12,453 bases of DNA from Rickettsiales bacterium (lineage in GTDB: Bacteria; Pseudomonadota; Alphaproteobacteria; Rickettsiales; 21-14-0-20-44-7), in the NCBI GenBank assembly GCA_023301015.1, contig JALZVI010000234.1, forward strand, positions 1-12,453, in the 5' to 3' direction. Under the pieces are notes generated by a model. It searched no databases. It was not told the DNA's origin and saw nothing but the letters and a program-made list of their open reading frames with translations. Below, one piece after another: positions 7,180 to 12,453 of the stretch; the first letter of the stretch is position 1, and every line of letters begins with the position of its first letter. The translations under genes and the position numbers were made by a program.

Positions 7180-8380
7180 GGGCGAGGCGCTTGATTCCGG
7201 CAATGACGTGCTCAACGTCCTCATCAGTCATGAGAGGGTAGAGCGGAAAACTGAGAGCCTCGGCATAATAGGCTTCTGCATTGGGACATTTCCCTTCGGC
7301 GTAGCCATAAGTCTCGCGATAGAAGGGCTGAAGGTAAACTGGGATGTAGAGCACTTGAGAGCCGATCATTTCCTCGCGCAACGCGGCCATGATTTCCGTC
7401 CTCGTTTTACCAAGAGCAGGGAAGTCGATGAGGACGGTGTAGAGGTGCCAGGAAATGTGTGCTGCATCCTCGGGCCGCAGGAGTCCGGGAGTGCTGAGCC
7501 ATGGAAGATCTGAAAGGGCGGCATTGTAGCGGGCTACGATCTCGCGACGTCGCTCGATAAAACCGGGAAGCTTCGTCAGCTGGCTGATCCCGAGTGCGCA
7601 CTGGAGATCAGTGATGCGGAAGTTGTAGCCGAGTTGCTGCATCTCGTAATACCACGGTCCCTTTTCCGCGAGAGCGGGGGTCTCGCTGCCGAGTCCCTGC
7701 ATCGTCTCCGCTTCACGGGTCATTCCGTGAGCTCGGAGGAGGCGAGCCTGTGCGGCGTAGTCGTCATTTTCAGTGAGAAGAATTCCGCCTTCTCCGGTGG
7801 TGAGGGTTTTGACGGGGTGGAAGCTGAAGGTTGTGATGTCTGCCCAAGGGTGTCCGCCTTGTCGGTAAAAGGTGCCATCCACTTCGAACCCGCCGCCGGT
7901 TCCGTGGCAAGCGTCCTCGATGACGATCGCGTCTCGCTCGTGGGCTAGCTTTGCGATAGCGGGCATGTCAGCCGATTGCCCGGCGTAGGCGACTGCGACG
8001 ACAGCTTTGATGTCATCCGTCCACATTGCTTCAAGTGCCTTCGGGCAGAGAGTGTAAGTCTTCGGATCGATATCGCAGAAGTCAGGAGTGGCTTCCACGA
8101 AGGCGGCACAGTTTGCCGACGAGAGAAAGGTGTTTGGGCTTGTGACGACGCGGTCGCCTTTTCCAATCTCTGCCACCAGCATTGCGAGGTGGAGAGCGGC
8201 GGTGGCATTCGCGACGACGACGGCGTGCTTCGCTCCAACGAATTGGGCAAAGGCTTTCTCGAAGGCCTCAATCTGCGGTCCGCAGGTGAGAAAGTCAGAC
8301 TGAAGCGCAGCGCAGACGGCATCGATATCATCTTGATCGATGCTCTGCTTGCCGTAGGGGATGAAGGAGCGCTCGGCCAT
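7169..8380 (-). CDS. pseC: UDP-4-amino-4,6-dideoxy-L-AltNAc transaminase
   Basis: PseC is the PLP-dependent aminotransferase that adds an amino group, usually from glutamate, to C4 of the PseB product. The protein has 403 residues, slightly longer than the usual 370-390, and belongs to the DegT/DnrJ/EryC1 sugar aminotransferase family. IPYGKQSIDQDDI (7-19) is the typical PseC start. D156 in IEDACHG contacts the PLP ring nitrogen, and K191 in FSFHPVKTLTTGEGG is the Schiff-base lysine. GYNFRITDLQCALG (251-264) is another family hallmark. The start at 8380 lies 6 bp after the pseB stop, with a weak AGG upstream, so the two genes form a leftward operon. Its last 11 bases overlap the end of spsF on the other strand. 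Confidence 0.96.
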   Translation of the reverse strand: MAERSFIPYGKQSIDQDDIDAVCAALQSDFLTCGPQIEAFEKAFAQFVGAKHAVVVANATAALHLAMLVAEIGKGDRVVTSPNTFLSSANCAAFVEATPDFCDIDPKTYTLCPKALEAMWTDDIKAVVAVAYAGQSADMPAIAKLAHERDAIVIEDACHGTGGGFEVDGTFYRQGGHPWADITTFSFHPVKTLTTGEGGILLTENDDYAAQARLLRAHGMTREAETMQGLGSETPALAEKGPWYYEMQQLGYNFRITDLQCALGISQLTKLPGFIERRREIVARYNAALSDLPWLSTPGLLRPEDAAHISWHLYTVLIDFPALGKTRTEIMAALREEMIGSQVLYIPVYLQPFYRETYGYAEGKCPNAEAYYAEALSFPLYPLMTDEDVEHVIAGIKRLAPTS

Positions 8381-8386
8381 GGCCTG

Positions 8387-9403
8387 TTATGCGGGAACGA
8401 AGTTCGGGTCGCAGTGCTTCACGATGAGTTCGCGCATCTGCTCGGGATCAAGCCAATCGGTGTTATCGCCGGAGGAGTAGCAGAAGTTATCGGGGACGCT
8501 CTTGGCTGAGTAGTGACTCTTGTAGCGCGCCATTGTGTCATCAAAGGTGTAGCCCATGAGGTTGGGCACGATGACGTAGTAGCGCTCGGCCTCGATGGTG
8601 TTTGGAGAGTCACTAGCAGTGATCATTTCCTCGTGGATCTTCTCGCCTGGGCGGATGCCGACGATTTCCTGCTTCGCGCTGGGAGCGATGGCGGTTGCGA
8701 CATCGGTGATGCGGTAGGAAGGAATCTTGGGGACAAAGATCTCACCGCCGATGGCGCGCTCTGCGGCGTAGAAGACCATGTCGACTCCCTCATCGAGCGA
8801 GATATTAAAACGGGTCATTGAGGTGTCAGTGATAGGGAGCACACCGGAATCTCGCCTGTTCATGAAAAAGGGAATGACCGAGCCACGTGAGCCCATGACA
8901 TTTCCGTAGCGGACGACCGAGAAGGTTAGGTCGCGTGCGCCGATCATGTTTGTTGCGGCGATGAAAAGTTTATCGGAGCAGAGCTTCGTTGCTCCGTAGA
9001 GATTTACGGGAGCGGCTGCTTTATCAGTGGAGAGGGCGACGACGCGCTTCACTCCGGCATCAAGCGCGGCTTCGATGAGGTTTTGAGCCCCCATGATGTT
9101 CGTTTTGATGCACTCAAAAGGATTGTATTCAGCTGTAGGAACCTGCTTCAGAGCAGCGGCGTGGATGATGGTGTCGATCCCTTCAAGCGCTCGCTGAAGA
9201 CGGTCCTTATCACGCACATCTCCGATAAAATAGCGGAGCTGAGGAAACTCTTCCTGAGAGAAGGTCTGTGCCATTTCGAACTGTTTAAGCTCGTCGCGCG
9301 AGTAGATGACGATGCGCTCGACTTCGGGATGATCGTTGAGAATTCGGGAGACAAATCGTTTTCCGAAGGATCCGGTTCCGCCGGTGATGAGGATGGATTT
9401 CAT
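8387..9403 (-). CDS. pseB: UDP-GlcNAc 4,6-dehydratase (inverting)
   Basis: PseB starts the pathway: it removes water from UDP-GlcNAc and inverts C5, giving the 4-keto-6-deoxy-L-arabino sugar. The 338-residue length matches the family (about 330-345). It is an extended SDR with the NADP loop TGGTGSFG (7-14). The active site is STDKAAAPVNLYGATK (125-140), in which D127, K128, Y136 and K140 correspond to the catalytic residues of Helicobacter FlaA1. Other PseB hallmarks are SRDELKQFEM (35-44), HAAALKQVP (81-89) and IRPGEKIHEEM (250-260). I chose the ATG at 9403, giving the usual MKSILITGGTGSFG; a longer frame to 9514 would add 37 unmatched residues across the divergent gene. No Shine-Dalgarno sequence is visible. 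A weak promoter candidate lies upstream on this strand (TTGATA at 9527-9532, TCAATT at 9504-9509, 17-bp spacer). Confidence 0.96.
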   Translation of the reverse strand: MKSILITGGTGSFGKRFVSRILNDHPEVERIVIYSRDELKQFEMAQTFSQEEFPQLRYFIGDVRDKDRLQRALEGIDTIIHAAALKQVPTAEYNPFECIKTNIMGAQNLIEAALDAGVKRVVALSTDKAAAPVNLYGATKLCSDKLFIAATNMIGARDLTFSVVRYGNVMGSRGSVIPFFMNRRDSGVLPITDTSMTRFNISLDEGVDMVFYAAERAIGGEIFVPKIPSYRITDVATAIAPSAKQEIVGIRPGEKIHEEMITASDSPNTIEAERYYVIVPNLMGYTFDDTMARYKSHYSAKSVPDNFCYSSGDNTDWLDPEQMRELIVKHCDPNFVPA

Positions 9404-9531
9404 AGGTTGATGAGACGAGGAGGCCACTGGAGGGACGCTATCGGAGAATTTCTCGATACTCAATGGCACATTTTGAGGGGGTGGCAAAACCGTTGCATTT
9501 AAAAATTGAGCCAATTAGCGTCCTTTTATCA

Positions 9532-11706
9532 ATGGGTGAGAAAAAATTTGAGGAGCTTTCGTTGGCCGGATTCAGTGGCAAGGTGCGCTCGGATCTCGCT
9601 AAAGTCTTTTCGTCATCAAAGCTCGCCGATTTCTCCAAGGAGCTAACGAATCCCGACTTGCGAGTCCTCGCGGCAGGAAGGCATTGTATCATCGTGCTTC
9701 CGCTGGAGATCGATGGGAAAGCGGATTTCGCGGTGGTTAAGCAGTTCGGGAAGCAGGCCGGCTGGAAGGATCGCTACGATCAGGAACGTGGGTCAAAGGC
9801 GGCGCGCTCATTTGAAGCTGCCGAGTTTCTCATGCGGCACGGGGTCGGAACGCCGGAGCCGCTTGCTTATTTCGAGCGATGGGAGGGGAAGCAGCTAGTG
9901 GAAAGCTACTACCTTTCCCGCTATCTGGATTCGCTCACTAGTTTTAAGGATGAATTGATTTGTCTTTATGAAGAGCAGCCGGAGTGCGATCGGATTGTGA
10001 GCCTGCTTGACCATGTCGCTCGCTCGATGCGAAAAATGCACGATGCTGGCTTCTATCACCGCGATCTGGGGAACCAGAACATGGAGTTGCTTCCTGCTGA
10101 GAATGGAGAGTGGGGAGAGGTGCAATTTATTGATCTGAATCGTGGGAGAATTAAGGAGACGCTGACGCTCAAAGAACGTGCGGTTGATTTTTCAAGGATC
10201 ACGCTACCGGGTGTGCTGCTGGCGATCCTGATGACGATCTATTGGGATGGAGATCCCCCGAGGAAGTTTAGAAAAAAGGTAAAGAAGCTCCGTCAGATTT
10301 TTTATCTAAGGCAGCAGAGCCATCGCTGGCGGCATCCCTTCCGGACGCCAAAGGTGGGGAATGGTCCGGCATATCCCGAGGTGCAGAACATCTGGATCTG
10401 GGACAAGCAGTCTGCTCAAGCGACGATCACGATGGACCGTAAGGAGCGGAAGAAGCATTACCCAAAAGGAAGGCACTCAAGCGTCTTTCGGGAGGTTCTT
10501 CGATCGGGAGGGGGTATTTGGAATGAATATCAAAGCTTGTTGCCACAGGCCTTTGATAATCCCGTAAAGATGGAGGGCTGTTTCGGGATGGCTTTGGAAT
10601 CGACGGATCTTGATTTCAAAAAACAACAGGGGTTTCTGACCGGACTGGGAAAGATTCCCGTTCTTTTACGCTTTTGTCATCACGAAGGGGCTTCCCAATG
10701 GCGCGTGGGTATCGAGCAGGTCAAAGCGCTTCATGCGGCAGGGCATGAAGTGATGATCGCGATGGTGCAGGACCGGAATGCGGTGTTGGAACCGGAGTCA
10801 TGGGCGGCCTTTTTAAATGAGGTCTTGATTGAAGTGGGAGAGCTGGTGCGGACGGTGGAACTTTGTCATGCGGTGAATCGCATAAAGTGGGGTGTCCACT
10901 CGCCAGCCGAGCAGCGGATTCTCTTAGAGCCCGTGACGGCGTTGCAGAAAAAGTTTCCTGCGATTTGTTTTACGGGACCCGCCTGTATCGATTTCGAGTA
11001 TCACTATGTGCTCTCTGCTTTAGACGAGACGCCTGATGGACTGCACTATGGAGCTCTGTCTCATCATCTATATGTCGATCGACGTGGTGCTCCTGAGAAT
11101 CGGCAAGGTGGATTCAGCACGCTGGAAAAGTGCGCTTTACTGCGTGCGATTTGCCGGAGTGTTCCTCAGTGCGATGATCGCTTGATCGTGTCTGAGGTGA
11201 ATTGGCCTCTGAAAGGAACAGGGGTATGGTCGCCCGTTGCCGCTGGTTATATTCATCCGGGAGATCCCGAGCATCGGCTTAATGTCTCGGAGCTGGAGTA
11301 TGGCCACTTTATGCTCCGCTATCTAGTGCTTTCAGTGTGTTCCGGATTTGTGGATCAGGTTTTCTGGTGGCGATTAGTTGCCCATGGTTTCGGTCTCATC
11401 GATGAATGTTCGGATAATGGCTGGAGGGAGCGACCGGGCTACCGAATGCTGGTTCAGTTTTTGAAACTGTTAGGCTCGGCAACGTTCGTCGAGAAGTTTG
11501 ACACAGAGGACGACGTGTATGCACTGCGCTTTGAGACGAATCAGGAAAGCGTGGTGATGGCTTGGTGCAACGGCGGGACCTATCGCGGCGACCTTCCTTT
11601 TTCTCACTCTAAGATACTGGATGTCTATGGATCAGAAATCAGTGACTCGACTCTGGGCGAGGCACCTGTTTATCTTAGTTGCCCGATCAGATCAGCGATC
11701 TCCTAG
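9532..11706 (+). CDS. LPS-kinase-like (WaaP/InaA) domain fused to a TIM-barrel glycosidase-like domain
   Basis: This protein has 724 residues from the ATG at 9532, or 747 from 9463. Residues about 40-275 resemble the WaaP/KdkA/InaA lipopolysaccharide kinases: the likely ATP-binding lysine is K70 in FAVVKQF, the catalytic loop YHRDLGNQN has D178 and N183, and FIDLNRG (199-205) supplies the metal-binding D201. After a linker, residues about 370-645 look like a clan-A-type glycosidase TIM barrel. The best nucleophile candidate is E555 in VSEVNWP. E443 in VELCHAVNRIKWG lies where an acid/base might be, but the usual Asn-Glu pair is absent. The tail (about 650-724) is probably a beta domain. The shorter start is preferred because 9463-9531 is AT-rich and would leave room for divergent promoters. 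A role in phosphorylating or trimming a surface glycan is inference; kinase recognition is firmer than glycosidase. Confidence 0.82.
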   Translation: MGEKKFEELSLAGFSGKVRSDLAKVFSSSKLADFSKELTNPDLRVLAAGRHCIIVLPLEIDGKADFAVVKQFGKQAGWKDRYDQERGSKAARSFEAAEFLMRHGVGTPEPLAYFERWEGKQLVESYYLSRYLDSLTSFKDELICLYEEQPECDRIVSLLDHVARSMRKMHDAGFYHRDLGNQNMELLPAENGEWGEVQFIDLNRGRIKETLTLKERAVDFSRITLPGVLLAILMTIYWDGDPPRKFRKKVKKLRQIFYLRQQSHRWRHPFRTPKVGNGPAYPEVQNIWIWDKQSAQATITMDRKERKKHYPKGRHSSVFREVLRSGGGIWNEYQSLLPQAFDNPVKMEGCFGMALESTDLDFKKQQGFLTGLGKIPVLLRFCHHEGASQWRVGIEQVKALHAAGHEVMIAMVQDRNAVLEPESWAAFLNEVLIEVGELVRTVELCHAVNRIKWGVHSPAEQRILLEPVTALQKKFPAICFTGPACIDFEYHYVLSALDETPDGLHYGALSHHLYVDRRGAPENRQGGFSTLEKCALLRAICRSVPQCDDRLIVSEVNWPLKGTGVWSPVAAGYIHPGDPEHRLNVSELEYGHFMLRYLVLSVCSGFVDQVFWWRLVAHGFGLIDECSDNGWRERPGYRMLVQFLKLLGSATFVEKFDTEDDVYALRFETNQESVVMAWCNGGTYRGDLPFSHSKILDVYGSEISDSTLGEAPVYLSCPIRSAIS

Positions 11707-11837
11707 GGTGTCTCTTTTAAGTGGTATTCAAAATAGGGAGCTAGATAGAGAGAGCCATGCAAATTGAGGTGTCCTCGATCCGAGTAGCAAGGAATCCCTT
11801 TTTGTAACCCGCCAGACAAGTGGTCTTCTGGATGCCA

Positions 11838-11862
11838 TGAAGCTCCCCCGATTCAATGGACA
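11838..11862 (+). repeat. Candidate left terminal inverted repeat of the IS3 element
   Basis: The stretch begins TGAAGCTCCCCCGATTCA and ends TGGACA. It resembles the general terminal pattern of many IS3 elements (TGAAC, then a C/G-rich run, then TGGA), starts with the expected TG, and lies 60 bp before orfA, a usual distance. Without the right end the repeat and any target duplication cannot be confirmed. Confidence 0.5.
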
Positions 11863-11897
11863 AAGATCGCTCAGTTCTGAAAACTAGAATTGAGACC

Positions 11898-12224
11898 ATG
11901 AAAAAGACGAGACCAACTTACACTGAGGAGTTCCGCAAAGGAGCCGTTGACCTGCTGAGAACCAGCGCAAAGCCCTTGGCGCAAGTCGCCCGCGAACTCG
12001 GTATTAGCACCGGCAGTCTTCGCGGCTGGAGGGACAAGATGCTCACTGAACGTAAAAGCCATCCAGCCGGAGAAAACGTGGATGCTTCGGAAGTAAATGC
12101 CGAGAACCTCTGGAAGGAAAATATTGAACTCCGCCGAGAGGTGGAACACCTCAAACGGCAACGCGAAATCCTAAAAAAAGCGGCCAGCATCCTAGCGCAC
12201 GACCCGCAGCTAGGAATGCAATAA
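11898..12224 (+). CDS. IS3-family transposase OrfA
   Basis: This 108-residue protein is the DNA-binding half of an IS3 transposase. Residues 8-48 form the helix-turn-helix of the HTH_Tnp_1 type (YTEEFRKGAVDLL, then ARELGISTGSLRGW), which recognises the element's ends. Residues 71-99, with heptad hydrophobic positions in LWKENIELRREVEHLKRQ, form the leucine-zipper coiled coil used for multimerisation. The ATG at 11898 is preferred over an in-frame one at 11856, because the protein then begins MKKTRPTYTEEF as in homologues and starts clear of the terminal repeat. A weak GAG lies just upstream. It ends at TAA 12222-12224, after the frameshift site, so it can be made alone or as the N-terminal part of OrfAB. 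Confidence 0.93.
   Translation: MKKTRPTYTEEFRKGAVDLLRTSAKPLAQVARELGISTGSLRGWRDKMLTERKSHPAGENVDASEVNAENLWKENIELRREVEHLKRQREILKKAASILAHDPQLGMQ
12173..12179 (+). promoter_or_regulatory. Programmed -1 ribosomal frameshift site (A7)
   Basis: Seven A residues followed by G lie near the end of orfA, with orfA codons reading CTA AAA AAA GCG. This gives the A_AAA_AAA arrangement used for -1 slippage in IS3 elements. After a -1 shift the frame reads without a stop from AGC at 12179 straight into orfB, so a fused OrfAB transposase can form. Any stimulatory downstream structure was not evaluated. Confidence 0.8.
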
Positions 12225-12232
12225 TCGACACC

Positions 12233-12453
12233 ATGCGGGAACAATATGACTACACTATTTGTGAACTCTGTGAGGCTTTTGAAGTATCCAAGAGCGGTTA
12301 CTACGCCATGAAATCAGCAAACTTAAGTCAGCGCAATCAAGAGGAGATAGAGCTCGTGGAAGCCATAAAAACTATCCACTCACATCGCCACACGCGCAAC
12401 TACGGTAGCCCACGAATGACTCATGAACTCCGCAGTAAAGGAGTCGCTTGCTC
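12233..12453 (+). CDS. IS3-family transposase OrfB, partial (N-terminus)
   Basis: A frame open to the window end starts at the ATG at 12233, in the -1 frame relative to orfA, and encodes 73 complete codons. The protein begins MREQYDYTICELCEAFEVSK; SKSGYYAM (19-26) and NYGSPRMTHELRSKG at the end are the classic N-terminal HTH_21-type region of IS3 OrfB. The catalytic DDE domain lies beyond the window. The natural product is probably the OrfAB fusion, since the frame is open back to the A7 slippery site; independent initiation at 12233 is possible, but no Shine-Dalgarno sequence is evident. Confidence 0.9.
   Translation, partial: MREQYDYTICELCEAFEVSKSGYYAMKSANLSQRNQEEIELVEAIKTIHSHRHTRNYGSPRMTHELRSKGVAC

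Larger units (their letters stand above)
11838..12453 (+). mobile_element. IS3-family insertion sequence, left part only
   Basis: The element contains orfA, a run of seven A residues for frameshifting, and the beginning of orfB in the -1 frame, which is the standard IS3-family layout. It is cut by the right edge of the window, so roughly the left half is present; IS3 elements are usually 1.2-1.5 kb. The catalytic DDE domain and right inverted repeat are missing. It lies 131 bp downstream of the kinase-glycosidase gene and does not visibly interrupt it. The left boundary is inferred from the TGAAGCTCC terminal sequence; TGTAACCCG at 11803 is a less likely alternative. Confidence 0.85.

Noticed and set aside
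7976..8509. A 177-codon open frame on the plus strand opposite pseC and pseB
   Set aside because: It spans the junction of two strongly supported genes, shows no recognisable domain, and is explained by codon bias of the opposite strand.
9404..9514. A 37-residue N-terminal extension of pseB
   Set aside because: PseB homologues begin at the MKSILITGG strand; the extension is Pro/Ser-rich and covers the divergent gene's start region.
11757..11807. A 16-codon open frame (MQIEVSSIRVARNPFL) preceded by GAGAGAG, considered as a gene cut by the insertion sequence
   Set aside because: It stops at TAA before the likely IS edge at 11838, so it would not be truncated by the insertion, and it is too short to support on its own.
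11803..11831. TGTAACCCGCCAGAC considered as the left end of the IS
   Set aside because: The TGAAGCTCC sequence at 11838 resembles IS3 termini more closely and lies at a more usual distance from orfA; the alternative cannot be fully excluded without the right end.
11812..11831. Possible terminator hairpin after the kinase-glycosidase gene (CCAGA with TCTGG)
   Set aside because: The stem has only five pairs with a ten-base loop and no following T run.
1..12453. Search for CRISPR arrays, tRNA or rRNA genes and tandem repeats
   Set aside because: No regularly spaced repeats or recognisable RNA genes were seen by eye; the sequence is nearly all coding.

Overview
This 12.45 kb window is a bacterial surface-glycan locus. 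Its core is an apparently complete pathway for a pseudaminic-acid-type nonulosonic acid, a nine-carbon sialic-acid-like sugar. The host is probably Gram-negative: a WaaP/InaA-like LPS-kinase-type domain lies beside the sugar genes. Moderate GC and the near absence of Shine-Dalgarno sequences fit Verrucomicrobiota or a relative, but that placement is only a guess.

Layout from left to right. The first 10 bases match the end of a standard Illumina adapter, so the left edge is probably a contig end carrying untrimmed adapter. Four genes then run leftward as a tight unit with gaps of 10, 12 and 18 bp: a fused pseG-pseH (3197-4678), pseI (2176-3186), a membrane O-acyltransferase with an SGNH domain (190-2163), and an unidentified gene cut by the window edge (1-171). 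A rightward cassette follows, with gaps of 2 and 4 bp: aldo/keto reductase (4714-5598), short-chain dehydrogenase (5601-6374) and an SpsF-type CMP-sugar transferase (6379-7179). It converges on pseC with an 11-bp overlap. The leftward pair pseB-pseC (7169-9403, 6-bp gap) supplies the first two steps.

Divergent from pseB is a large rightward gene (about 9532-11706). It joins a lipopolysaccharide-kinase-like domain to a TIM-barrel glycosidase-like domain. The right end (about 11838-12453) is the left part of an IS3-family insertion sequence, with orfA, an A7 frameshift site and a truncated orfB.

How the genes work together. PseB and PseC turn UDP-GlcNAc into a 4-amino-6-deoxy-L-AltNAc nucleotide sugar. 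The PseH half acetylates N4 and the PseG half removes UDP. PseI condenses the product with phosphoenolpyruvate to give Pse. The SpsF-type enzyme is the only candidate for CMP activation, since no classical PseF is present. The two extra oxidoreductases suggest a modified Pse or a second precursor, and the acyltransferase suggests O-acylation of the final glycan. No glycosyltransferase or flagellin gene is visible, so the acceptor is unknown.

No stretch longer than 300 bp lacks a gene. The 131 bp between the kinase gene and the insertion sequence (11707-11837) hold only a weak 5-bp hairpin (11812-11816 with 11827-11831) and no convincing gene or terminator.
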